DNA of 64,000 bases from Zygnema cylindricum. Lineage: Eukaryota; Streptophyta; Zygnematophyceae; Zygnematales; Zygnemataceae. A program made the translations under genes and the position numbers. Below are positions 30,476 to 41,043 of this stretch, one piece after another; the stretch's first letter is position 1; each line of letters starts with the position of its first letter. Below the pieces are notes generated by a model. It saw only the letters and a list, made by a program, of their open reading frames with translations, did no database searches and was not told the origin of the DNA. Where the stretch lies: positions 9,038 through 73,037 of the forward strand of contig JBBHKE010001934.1 in assembly GCA_037447655.1 (NCBI GenBank). The letters are read 5' to 3'.

Positions 30476-30770
30476 TGATCCTGGTACCTGCCATCTGTCA
30501 ATCAATCATAGGCAGTAGCTTTAACCGTTTATGCTTGATTGACAGACGGTAGGTACCAAGATCAATTCCTGGGTCTGTCAACTAACTGTTGGTAAGTCTA
30601 CCTAATTTACCCCTTGTCTTCTCTAGAGAGCATAGGCACCCATGGCTGTAGCTCCCTATCCAGCCTTTAGTGACTAGATCAAGTGTGGGGGCTTGGAGAG
30701 GGGAGTTAGAGGCAAACTGCCTCTGCGTTTTTCTATCCTATTATAGACCTAGAAAATACACAAATATCAA
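30476..30770 (-). mobile_element. Family-D LTR fragment F3 in element G gag
   Basis: About 295 bp matching the 5' end of the family-D LTR in minus orientation (TAGACCTAGAAAATACACAA near the right end; CATGGCTGTAG at about 30640). The left 90 bp form a palindrome (GGTACCTGCCATCTGTCAAT with its complement around 30530-30566). No target duplication was recognised. Confidence 0.6.
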
Positions 30771-33142
30771 CTCTTCCCACATCACCGCATACTTTACTTC
30801 CACTCTTAAAAATAACATGGGGGGGGCGCCGTCTATCGTTTGCAATTATTGCAAAAAGCCAGGACACATGACAACCGAATGTCATAAGCTAGCACGCAAT
30901 AAAACGGCCGAAGCGACAAATTCCGAATCCAACAGTGACGCCAATACGGCTCACGTTCTCCCCAAGCCTATTCCACTTCCCCAATCCTCCCCCCAAGCTG
31001 TTTTTCCCCCAAATTATCCGTACTCTTTCCCCTATCCTCCTCCACCCCAATTTCCACATCACTCCACCCCCTTTGTTGCCGCCCATTTCGCGTCATGCAA
31101 TCCTCATTGGCCAATCCCTCCACCTCTCCCCTCTTTTTCGTCCAATCCTCCACTTGCATCCGCAAATCCCTCAAGTCTTTTCAGCTCCGAAATTCGGCTA
31201 CGAAAATCTCGCCCACGCCGGTGTGGATGTTTCTTTTACACTCGGGGATGTGTTTTTATCACATTCTGCGCATAATGATTGGATCATCGATAGTGGTGCC
31301 AATCATCACCTCTCTCCTCGATCTCATTGGTTTTCTCATTTAACTCCTTTACTCTCCCCTATGCAGATTCGTTTAGGGGACGATCGAATACTATTGGCTA
31401 CTCACTCTGGCCACGTCCGCGTTCCAAATTCCTCGATTGACATCGAAAATGTCCTTTTAGTACCTGGTTTAGCTCGAAATTTATTTTCTGTTCGCGTCGC
31501 TATGACTGACGGCGTCAAATTTGATGAGGATAGCGTTCAATATTTCAATAAAAAGGACAAACATAGCGTAGGTTTTGGAATAGCAAAAGACTCTATGTAT
31601 TTTTTACAGTCCTACTATCCTAAAAAACATTGTGCATCAAATGTTAGCCTCTCTTTTGCTTTAAATGCTAGTGTAGACGACTTTTCCCTCTGGCATTTAC
31701 GCTATGTGCATTTGAATAGCGCTAGTTTGACTTCTTTGCCAACTCTTGTAACCAGAATGAATTCTTTTTCTAACAAAAAATTGGATTTTTGTCATGGGTG
31801 CATACAAGGCAAAATGCCACGTCAATCTTTTCCTATCAGTACTACCATTGTCACAGAAACCCTCGCTCTCGTTCACGCCGACGTATGCGGTCCCATGCGC
31901 ACACGTAGTTTTGGTGGCTCCTTGTACTTTGTTTCTTTCATCCATCATGCCACCCGTTTTTCCCATGTGTACACTATTTGTCACAAATCTGTCGTTTTTG
32001 CACGTTTTCAGTAATTTAAAGCGCTTGCAGAAAATTTCCACAACAAGCGCATAAAATCTTTACGAATAGACAACGGTGGCGAGTTTATGTCTCACCAATT
32101 CTCCGCCTTCCTCGCTCACCATGGCATCTCCCACCAGTTGAGCGCACCATACACTCCTCAGCAAAACGATGGTGTCGAAAGGTACAATCGTACTTTAGCT
32201 GAAATGGCTTGCTTTATGCTGTATTTTGCGAATTTGCCTTTTTCATTTTGGGCTTAGGCAACCATATGCGCTAACTATCTTTGTAACTTGTGCCCAACAA
32301 GTGCTACACCTAACATTACCCCCATGGAAGCTTGGTCTTCTATAAAACCTGATGTCCGCCACCTTCGTACCTTTGGTTGCGAAGCATGGTATAAGGATCT
32401 CACTCATTCCACCGGAAAATGAGCGCTCGTGCGCTTCGTGGAACGTTTGTAGGGTCCCTAACTCAAAAGCCTACCGCATTTGGTGCCCGTCACGTCGTCG
32501 TGTGATCACCACACGCGACGTTGCTTTCAACGAATCCCCTCTTCTTCTCCCGTCCTCCCTTTCCCTCATCTGTACCCGTCGACCTTTCCTCTTATCCCTC
32601 TCTTTGTGATTTTCCCGCCCCCATCAATCCCCACGCAGCTTTATTTCTCTCTCAGTTCCCCCATATTCCCCATTTCCCCTCCCACCTCTTCCTCCCACCC
32701 CTCTTATCAATGCCCCTATCATTTGAAATGATCCTCCTCTCCCCCCATCTCAATCCTCTCCCCTTTCCTTTGACGACGATCTTTCTCTTTTCCTCTCTTC
32801 TAGCTACTATACTCTCTCCCCTTTCCCTCCTTTCAGACCTCCACCCACCTTTATCCTCACAGATCTACCCTCTGATACTTCTCGTCGATACCTGACCAGA
32901 TCTTGTGGCCCTCCTTCCCGCCTCATTTAAACCATGGGTCATGCATCCCTTGCTTGCGCTATTCAGCTGACACCTCTGCCTCTCTCATCTCCACTCCCCT
33001 CTCTCTCAAATGCGCTCTCAAACGCCCTGACTCTCACCTTTGGAAAAGTGTAGTTGACGCAGAGTATTCCGCCCTCATATCCAACAACGCTTGGAATCTT
33101 GTTCCTCTTCCTTCAAGCAAGAAAACAAATGGAGTAAATTAA
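30771..33142 (+). pseudogene. Element G gag C-terminus, protease and integrase
   Basis: Zinc knuckle CNYCKKPGHMTTEC at about 30841. Aspartic protease active site WIIDSGANHHLSP at about 31279 (DSG intact). GAG-pre-integrase region with LWHLRYVHLNSASL and CHGCIQGK. Integrase core with HADVCGPM and RIDNGGEFMSHQF plus YTPQQNDGVERYNRTL. Stops at 32014 and about 32256 and frameshifts around 32400-32900 break the polyprotein. The frame ends at NAWNLVPLPSSKK, the residues that normally precede RT, after which foreign DNA starts. Confidence 0.75.
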
Positions 33143-33284
33143 CTTGAAGGAAATACAAAAACAATAAACAACTTAACAGAAAAAGTAGCTAAAAGCAAAA
33201 TAAATAAATATAGAAATAAATAAAATTGCATAAAACAAAGTGTAAAAGGCCAAATCTTTTACCGGGTGGAAAACAATTCGAACT

Positions 33285-33585
33285 ACACCAAAAATTGGAC
33301 GGATGGCCCGAATTTTGAAATTCTGGCGAAGAAAAATCCCTGACTCTTTCGAAACACTGACAAGTGGTAAATTTTACTTGTTTTCAATGAGACAAACCGT
33401 ACCTGTTGTCGAAAACAACGACATTGTCTTGTTGTAGAATCGCTAACCCGAAAAGACCGTTTTCGTAATATGCGTTTTCGCATTTGGCTAAACATTTCGA
33501 ACCGTCTCCTCGAGAAGGCTGATTAAAATAAAATGCGTGCGCTATATCGGCGGAAAATTGCTTTCCGGCAAGTTTATAAATACCG
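33285..33585 (-). other. Cys-containing exon-like blocks
   Basis: Minus-strand block 33584-33404 follows TTTCTCCTAATAG and ends with a CAG/GTACGG donor. It reads SPSGIYKLAGKQFSADIAHA and KCLAKCENAYYENGLFGLA. A second block (33366 to about 33270), preceded by CTTGTCAG and ending CCACCCG/GTAAAAG, gives in one frame SGHPSNFWCSSNCFPPG. The C...C..Y..FGLA spacing is reminiscent of small Cys-rich extracellular (WSC-like) modules, but I cannot confirm this and the exon phases do not join unambiguously. Confidence 0.3.
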
Positions 33586-33599
33586 GAAGGACTGGTACT

Positions 33600-34420
33600 A
33601 TTAGGAGAAATAAGGCAAGCTGGGGGAGGAAGGGAGAGCGAGGGAAAGGGAGAGGGAAATGGAAAAGGAGAGGGAGAAAGAGAGGGTGGGACAAAGAGGG
33701 AAAGGGAAAAAGAAATAATGTAAGGTAAACACATCAGTACAAATATAAAGTTATGCATTAAGTGAAAGGAAAGGAAGAGTCATTCAACTTTGGAGGGAGA
33801 GTGAGAGTAAAAGGGAGAGGGAAAGGGAGACAGAGTGGGAGACGTAGAGGGATAGTGAGGGGGAGGTGAAGGATGAGGGGGAGAGAGAAAGGGGTTGAGG
33901 GTTAGAGAAAGTGTAGGAGGGGAGCAGATGATCGAGATGGAGAGAAAGTGAGGTGTGGGAGGTGGAGAGGTAGAGAGAGGGAGGATAAGTGGTAAAGAGA
34001 TAGGAGAAGAGGCACCAAAAGGCTTAGTCGGAGGAAGAGAGGAAAACAAACTTACAATCAGATGGTTGTTCAGGTTCCTCCAAAGGAGGAGAGGGTGGAG
34101 GGGGGGAAGGAGGCGGTGGGGAAGGAGGAGGCGATGGAGGTGGAGGTGGAGGAGAGGGAGGTGGAGAAGGAGGCGGAGAGGGAGGGGGAGAAGAAGGCGG
34201 AGGGGGAAAGGGAGGGGGAGAGGGAGGGGGAGAGGGAGGTGAAGAGGGAGGGGGAGAAGGAGGGGGAGAGGGAGGCGGAGGGGGAGAAGGAGGTGGAGAG
34301 GGAGGTGGAGAGGGAGGGGGAGAAGGAGGGGGAGAATGAGGGGGAGATGAAGGTGGTGAGGGAGAGAGAGGTAGAGGGGAAGGGGGAAAGGGTCTAGGGG
34401 AAGGATGGAAAGAGGGAGGC
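33600..34420. repeat. Purine-rich (GGAGAGGGA) satellite
   Basis: GA-rich on plus, for example AGGGAGGGGGAGAGGGAGG. Its complement resembles the CT-rich satellite at 17563-18950 but without the AAATCTGCC punctuation. It produces Pro/Ser/Leu frames on minus and Glu/Gly/Arg frames on plus. Confidence 0.75.
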
Positions 34421-34458
34421 AGCCATGATGTTGGCTCAGAAAGATTTTCAAATAACAA
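34059..34458 (-). CDS. Proline-rich (SPPP) exon-like ORF
   Basis: A minus-strand frame of about 130 codons with SPPPSPPPSPPP blocks, opening LFENLSEPTSWLPPSFHPSP and closing PPLEEPEQPSD before a strong donor ATT/GTAAGTTTG at 34059-34058. SP3 repeats are the hallmark of hydroxyproline-rich cell-wall glycoproteins (extensins, pherophorins). It lacks an ATG start and signal peptide, and sits in a simple-sequence tract, so it may be only satellite read in a lucky frame. The non-repetitive ends and good donor keep it worth listing. Confidence 0.3.
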
Positions 34459-35158
34459 AGCTAGAAATATGTTTAATTAGAATCAGCAACATTGATGACA
34501 TCGCCATAGAATGTATGATGTCAGCAATATATAAATATGACATCAGATACCAAGAATGCGAGGTTGGAAAGAAGAAATATGGCACCAACAATGAAGTGTG
34601 ACGTCAACAATACTTAGTGTGAGGTCATTCGGGAAAATGCTGATGTCAGCGCCCAATTGGGGAGTGTGGAGGGCAGGGAGCTCAAGGAAGGCGGTGCTTT
34701 TGGGAAGGGGGAGGGGGTTTGCGGTGCTCTGAAGGGGGAGGAGGGAAAGGGAGGGTGTGAAAAAAGAAAAAAAAACAGTTTTAGAACAACCAATAGTTTT
34801 TTGACACGTGGAAGTTTCACAATGCCAAACAAAAAAAAAACACCGAAGAGAGGGAGAGACCGAAAGAGTGGGAAATAGAGAGAGTGAGTGAGAGAGAGAG
34901 AGAGAGAGAGAGATAGGTGGATTTTCACTTACTCTTCCTCCTCCGTGAATGAAGCTGACGACTTTTGGAATTCAAGAAATTGATGGATTATTTTTCCCCC
35001 TCTTCTATTTTGCAAGGGTTTTGGGGAAGGATGGGAAGGAGAGAGGCGCCAAGACCGTCATTTTGGTTCTCGAAGGAGGAGAGATAAGTGATTGAGGGAC
35101 GAGAGACAGAGGAGGAGAGAGAAAGAAGAAGAATAAAAGTGAAAAGGAGAGCTTTGGC

Positions 35159-35929
35159 TTGGCAGAGTGCTCCTCCCTTTCCACTCCTTTAGATGCCAAT
35201 GCCCCTCTCCTCCCTTCCACTGACTCTCTTCTCTCCCCCTCCCTCCATGCCACTTACCGCTCGATGGTCGGGGCCCTTATGTACCCCATGCAGGCCACCC
35301 GCCCTGACATTGCCACAGCTGTCACTAAACTCAGTCAATTCCTTCAACGCCCTTCTCTTCATCATCTTGCCGCAGCCAAAGATGTCTTTCGTTATCTACA
35401 AGGCACTAAAACTCTTTGTCTCACATATTCTTCCTCTGGCTCTAGTGCTCTTACGGGTTTTGTTGATTCAGATTGGGCACAAGATGAGCTTTCCCGCCGT
35501 TCCACCACTGGCTCGTGCTTCTTTTTGGGCAATGGTCTTATCTCTTGGTCATGCAGAAAGCAACCTACCACGGCATGCTCCAGCACTGAGGCGGAATATA
35601 TGGCCGCGTGTCACGCCGCCAAGGAAGCTGTCTGGCTTCGGACTCTACTTTCCAATCTTGGGTTTCCCCGTTCAACCCCTACTCCTATCTTTTCCGATTC
35701 CCAAGGAGCTCTTGCTTTGATCCGCAATCCTGTTCACCACAAGCGGACGAAGCACATCGACATTCAGTATCATTACTCTCAGGAGCGGGTCGAAGATGGC
35801 ACTCTCCAGTTTCTTTATGTCAAATCCGCTGAACAAGTGGCCGATTATCTCACCAAGGCTCTTCATCGCCCTCACTTTGAGCACCATTGCCTCTCCTCTG
35901 GCCTTCGTCTTCCTTCTCCTCCTGGCTAA
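35159..35929 (+). pseudogene. Element G RNase H (end of pol)
   Basis: Copia RNase H domain preceded by the end of RT (YRSMVGALMYPMQATRPDIA). Catalytic landmarks: FVDSDWAQDELSRRSTTG, SSTEAEYMAACHAAKEAVWL, IFSDSQGALALIRNP and HIDIQYHYSQERV. Open for 256 codons, ending LPSPPG before the polypurine tract. The RT palm (YVDD) is absent upstream. The best preserved coding part of element G. Confidence 0.85.
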
Positions 35930-35971
35930 ATTTCCTTTCATTTTCATCTCAATCTACTTCTTAGTTTTCGC

Positions 35972-35982
35972 TTGAGGGGGGG
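35972..35982 (+). promoter_or_regulatory. Polypurine tract, element G
   Basis: TTGAGGGGGGG ending immediately before TGTTACGGG of the 3' LTR, the expected plus-strand primer position. Confidence 0.75.
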
Positions 35983-36423
35983 TGTTACGGGACATTTAGC
36001 GTAGGATATTTTTGTCTTGTCCGTACGATTTCTTACGTTGGTCAAGTCTTGTTGACCGACTTTTCCGGACGTCTCACTTTTGGTCCTGTCCGTACTTCCA
36101 TATGTTGGTCCAGTCAATTGTACTTTTTCGTTACATACGTTGGTCTTGTCGTTTACGTAGAATTCCTTTTACCGTCGGTCCAGTCTTTTGGCCGACGGTC
36201 CAGTCTTTTGTCTTACATACATTTGTTAGAATCTAGACTAGGATTCCTTTGTTACAGCGCACCGTAGAGCGCTTAGACTCCACAATAATTAGCATTGTAT
36301 ATTTTGTATATAAGTGACTCTTCTCACTTAATGAAATCATCCCAAATACAAATCAATTCCTCTCAATTCATTGATCTTTCTCTTGTGTACAATTTCATGG
36401 CTTTCGCCAATCCACCTTCAATA
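35983..36423 (+). repeat. Element G 3' LTR
   Basis: Starts TGTTACGGGACATTTAG. It contains tandem GTCGGTCCAGTCTTTTG repeats (36170-36210) and TATATAA at 36307-36313. It aligns with the 5' LTR over CAATAATTAGCATTGTATA and in the ATGGC...CCAAT gag-start region. The end is placed by the 27-nt ATG-to-end spacing shared with the 5' LTR. Confidence 0.6.
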
Positions 36424-37060
36424 GTTTCTTCTCAGAAATTGACAAGAAAGGGTAAGAAAACTGAAAATAATAAAAATAATAACAATGATAAAAGGACAAA
36501 AAATAGATGGGACGAAGTTGTACTTTTGGCGCGCTCTAAAAGTACAGTACTTTGAGAAGGCCGACGATGGCTTTATTTTTAGACAGGCGGAGAATTCCAA
36601 TAAAAAGTACATTACGTATTCCTAAAAAAAAAAAATAAAGGTGTGTTTTTATATCGTATGGAATATTATTTCCACAATTTGAGGCGTGGATCTAAGCCGT
36701 CCGATGGTCGATACACTTGAAGATTTGTGGCGTTTTTTTTAAATTTGTTTGAAATGCACGTGCAGTAGTGGATGCCTCAAAAATAGGCAACAGTATTTGT
36801 CGTTTGAAGATACGACCTAAATCATTTGTCGTTTTCGGAGGTCACGGAGGTGTGTGAAATCACGTGGTTTCATTGTACGGAAAAGACATCTGGAGAATGA
36901 GTTAATTGTGACTATAGATCATAGATGTCTCATTCGTATTTGGACATTTTTACAAAATTTCATTTTTTTTTTTAATTTTGAACCTTTCGTAAAATGCGTA
37001 TACTTTTCGTACGGATAATATGTACGGATATAATGTACGTAAATATTCAATTAAGGGGGT
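36424..37060. other. Spacer, no gene
   Basis: AT-rich with an A-tract at about 36626. No convincing coding frame or repeat pairing was seen. Confidence 0.35.
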
Positions 37061-37065
37061 GAACG

Positions 37066-37710
37066 TACACTGTGAATCGTTATTAGCGCTAAACACTATT
37101 TGGGATTTAAGGCCTAAAAGCCAACAAAATGTCAAAAACTAACGCTAATTTATAGACCTAACAGTAATGTGGATGTAGCCGCGATAGTCTTTGTTCACAT
37201 GTTCGATGCTTGAACATGTGAGAACAAATTCCTGCGATTCTCCCTCGTCTTTATGATTGAGAATCAAATATGAGTGAGCTTTTTTGTGGCGACGCACTCA
37301 ATTTCCCGTGTCGACGCCGTTATCTGACACTTATTCTGTACGTCTGTACAAAATAATGAGCAGTTTGCGTACGAACCGATTCATTCTTTATACTACACTA
37401 TTTGATTTTTTCAAAAAGGCGAAAAAAAAGCAATTAACGCTAATTATACTGTAACTTTAGACTGTGTTCACATGTTCGACAATTAAACATGTGAGAACAC
37501 GTTTTCGTGATTTTCTTTCGTCGTTATGACTTTGAATCAAATCTGAGTACGATATTCCGTGGCGACGCACTCAATTTCCCTTGTCGACGCTATTACCTGA
37601 CACTTATTTTGTACGCCTGTACAAAATAACGAATATTCTAGTACAAACAGAGGCAATTTGTACATTGCACATTTTAAAAGCAATTGAAATTAGAGTAGCT
37701 AACGCTAATT
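37066..37710. repeat. Two-unit tandem repeat with internal hairpins
   Basis: Units at about 37138-37388 and 37434-37650 share TAACGCTAATT, GTTCACATGTTCGA...AACATGTGAGAAC (a hairpin in each), GTGGCGACGCACTCAATTTC and ACACTTATT-TGTACG-CTGTAC. Period is about 295 bp. The left flank carries GTACACTGTGAATCGTTATT, the same end as the foldback element at 21811. Probably a non-autonomous element with duplicated subterminal domain. Confidence 0.6.
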
Positions 37711-40477
37711 AAAAAGTACTCATATTACCGTAAAACAAAAATAAGTTTGATTAATTTGTAGTAGTATTTTTTATTAAATGTTTTTATATTTTTTCTTTTT
37801 TTTATAAGGTCAAAGTCGGTCAACGCATTTTATAATTTTTTGTTTGTTTCATGCGCATATTCGTTATATTTTGGGCGTTTCATGCGTGCGTTTTATGCGC
37901 ATGAGACATCTATGATTTTTTAGGTCACAAAAAGACAAAATTTGTATTCCAGTACGTGGCTTTTAGACTTAGAGAATCTGAAAAAATCTTACTCCCGAGA
38001 GATTGAATGACATCTGATTCTTGAATCCACGATACTTCCAAGCCGACACACACCGACAAAATGCATAGTTTTGATACACGTGGCTTCTGACGTGGATGAC
38101 GCATGAGATTAGGACCACAGCCAATGTTCCCCAGCTGACTCGCTTTACAATTACAGCTTTCGGGGAGATGCCACGTGTACTGCTACCATAAATTTGCATG
38201 TTCTTTGAAACCTTTCTTTAGGGTTTGTCTTTTAGTTAGGGTTTCCAGCTTTCACGGTAAGAAAGAGCCAAAAATAGGAGATGCCACGTCTAGGGATTGT
38301 CTTTTTAGAGGGTTTGACTTTGAAAATAGGTTAATTTTTTGTTGGATCGTACGGTCTACACTATAAGACTTCCTTGACCCATGCAGTACTTTTATACACG
38401 TGGCATACAAAGAACTGAGTGCACTCCAACGCGTGTATTAATTCTCCAAGCTGTGTAAAGTAAAGCCGTACACATTTTCTATGGGTGTACGGTCTGAACA
38501 GGGTGTGTACGATTACCTTAGCGCGTAGCTGGGGAGATGCTTCCAATAGAAGACGACAAGCTCGACGTTCGGCCTTCCGTACGGATATTAAGTATTCAGC
38601 ACCGACAGTTTCGTACAGTCCAGTATTGTTCCGTACATAATCGACCAAGAATAACCTCCAATTGTCCTTCTTTCAAACCGACATCAAGGCCGGAAAAAGC
38701 AAAATGGTGGCTACGGAGTACGAACGCACACTTGACTCGATCAAATCTGCTCCAGCCAGAACAAATATTTCTTGTCGTATACGATTGAAGTACGATGGTA
38801 TTTAGCTGTCAGCCGACCACTATTGTCCAACAGGTCGAGTACGGACAAGAATTTTGGCCGACCGCTCGGGCAAAAAACCTGGAACAGCGCTGCCAGGTTT
38901 CTGACGCGTCACGACCTAATGCATCAAAAATTCTGCGGTCATCTCCGCTTCAATTTCTTTTCTGTCGTCATGTGAGCTTCTATTATATTGTTTTCTGTGG
39001 ACATTGTGGTTCTATTAATTTTTGGTGCCACTTTGATTGGTGGATCCCTTTCAGAATCTAGAAAGAAAATCTCGTACTATTTTTCGATAGGCGACATAGC
39101 CGTACGGTCACGTCCGTTCTAAATTTTGGAGGCAAAACAGACGTTTTTTCTTTTTTATTTTTTCTATCTGTGTCCTATCCAATAAAGGTTGTTCTGACGG
39201 TCAAGATTTACTCCCTGACACCGCCGCGAATTGACATTTTTATTAACGATTAGGAATCATATTTGCCGGCAGATACATCCACATTTGACGGCCGTCTTTT
39301 ACACTTTCCCAGCATAGAGTTTCCGTCAGATTGTCCGTACATTAGCATGTCCGTACTGGTAGATGACGTATTGCTACACAGAATCATGCAGATTCGGTCT
39401 GCATAAATAAAAGACTTGGATTTGTCCGTACTCTTCCCCAAAACAAACACAAAAATATCCGTTCAAAGCTGTAAATGTTTGTCGCCATAGTACCATAAAC
39501 AAGGAATTGGGGGATGAACCCGAAAGTAGAAAACAGGGTAATAGAAACAAAAATAGGAAACATACGGCCAAGATTAAGCAGGCCGTAAAGGACGCGACAA
39601 AAGGACGGACAAACAATTAAGGGTTTATAGGAGCGTCAGTATGACGTCACGTTGTGTACGGAAGTCTAACTGTTTAGCCTTGTAGAGTTTCAGGGTAACC
39701 TTCTATCAGGCGAAAAGTGGGACTGATTACTAAAGACAGTACCCTTCCGTACTAGGCCGTACTGTTTTTTTTTTTTTTGCAAAAGATGTTTACTAAAAAT
39801 CCGTTAAGATTATCCAAACTTTTTGGCGAAAACTCCCACCGTCCGATTTTCAATTCTCGAAGCAAACGCCCCTTCTATCTAGTACCTAGCGAGTCTCCTC
39901 CGACAATCCTCAATAGGACACTTAGCGCTTACAGGACGCGTGTATTGGTCCACGTGTAAATCAAAGTAGATCCACGACAGACGTGAAGCTATAAACTTAC
40001 ATGTGGCAAATGGCGTGTACAGTCTGATATCAAAGCCACCCTGTTCGACGACAAAATCTTGGATGTAGGACATCTTGTCACGCCTCCTTCATAAATGTGC
40101 ACAGCCAAGTACAGTACAACGATAATACATGAACGTACAAATGGTACATTCATGAACATTTGTACCAACTTTCATTTTGTAACGGTTTTAGTGGACGTCG
40201 GTACGACGACAAATACAAGAACGTTCAGGTTGTACATTAGCGTGACGCTACTTGATATTTTAATCGGCGTCCGCTCGTACAGATACGCAGTTGCAATTTT
40301 GTCCTTTCGAAAATTTCCTTATCCCCGAGCGTCTCAACAAGATCCTACGTGGTACCAGCCGCAATCTAACACGTAAGCATTTTTTGCTTCACTAGCACGA
40401 CCTGATGGAAAGGTGTTACAAATATTATTGCCAGTAAACTTGACCGTACGATTACTAGGAACGCCTAATAAAAGATT
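37711..40477. other. Repeat-like intergenic DNA without recognised gene
   Basis: Rich in CACGTGG and GTACGG words. Frames around 38361-39061 overlap on several frames and strands with no motif. A T-tract occurs at about 39766. I find no tRNA, LTR pair or domain in it. Confidence 0.4.
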
Positions 40478-40890
40478 ACCCTAAGTTCCATGTAACGCTT
40501 TGCGATTAAATTTCAATTTTGTTGGTAAGGGTACGTCCCCATGTAATCGGTACTTTGATAAAGTATTTTGGACTGTAGTAAATATTCTTCGTACTACTTT
40601 GAAGAGCGTCCCTATGTGCGAAAATGAAATCGGAACTTTGACATGTGACGGTTGTATACGTGGGTACAATTTGTGACGATGGAAGCCGACTACAAAACTT
40701 CCGACGATTAGTGACGCCAACAAAAACAGCGATAGTTCTAGGCTTCTAGATTTTTGTGAAATTGTAGATGTTTAGGGTTTGGTGAAATTGTGACGTCATA
40801 CTCGCTTCTGACAATGTCGACGTCATTGGTTCAATAACTTTCCGCCATGGTTTCCCAATTTCGTTTTTAGTACTTTTTTCACTCGACTTG
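40478..40890. repeat. Dispersed repeat, GGGTACGTCCCCATGTAA family, copy 2
   Basis: 40478-40526 matches the foldback arm at 2255-2306. 40527-40890 matches 939-1310 with shared GCGTCCCTATGTGCGAAAAT. The right side runs toward an assembly gap, so its end is unknown. Confidence 0.6.
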
Positions 40891-40954
40891 CCATTAAAAA
40901 AAATCCTAAAAATTGTCAAAAATAATATTTTTAAAAGTTTTTTCATTTTATACC

Positions 40955-40964
40955 NNNNNNNNNN
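40955..40964. other. Assembly gap (10 N)
   Basis: Ten undetermined bases. Sequence continuity and true distance across this point are not established. Confidence 0.99.
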
Positions 40965-40996
40965 TCTTCATCTTCGAAGCAGTCGCTCCATACGCC

Positions 40997-41043
40997 TCTG
41001 TATTGGTGAGCCCACCTCGCGGAGGTGGGTTCACCAATACAGA
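40997..41043. repeat. 22-bp-stem hairpin with GCG loop
   Basis: TCTGTATTGGTGAGCCCACC... pairs with its downstream complement over 22 positions, with one G-T pair and a 3-nt loop. The tip CACCTCGCGGAGGTG resembles the palindrome core at 23620-23645. It lies 32 bp right of the assembly gap. Confidence 0.85.

Larger units (their letters stand above)
33143..35158 (-). other. Foreign segment replacing the RT core of element G
   Basis: About 2 kb between the pre-RT residues and the RNase H of element G. It includes a purine-rich satellite on plus (33600-34420) and, on minus, a Pro-rich exon-like frame and a Cys-containing exon-like block (see separate entries). 34430-35155 is further low-complexity sequence with TGACATCAG-type words and GAGAGAGA runs. 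This could be a captured host gene fragment or a separate insertion that deleted RT. Confidence 0.55.
29668..36423 (+). mobile_element. Copia element G (degenerate)
   Basis: A Ty1/copia retrotransposon: 5' LTR, gag, zinc knuckle, protease, integrase, RNase H, polypurine tract and 3' LTR in canonical order. The RT core is missing and replaced by foreign sequence (33143-35158), and gag is split by an LTR fragment (30476-30770). Several stops disable pol. It sits in the 3' flank of Hsp70-like copy 2. The two LTRs are quite diverged, and no matching target duplication was found, so it is old or recombinant. Confidence 0.8.

Noticed and set aside
37969-39061. Candidate genes in overlapping frames around 38361-38648 and 38537-39061
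   Set aside because: Frames on both strands overlap, start codons are poor and no motif is visible; the DNA has repeat-like GTACGG/CACGTGG composition.
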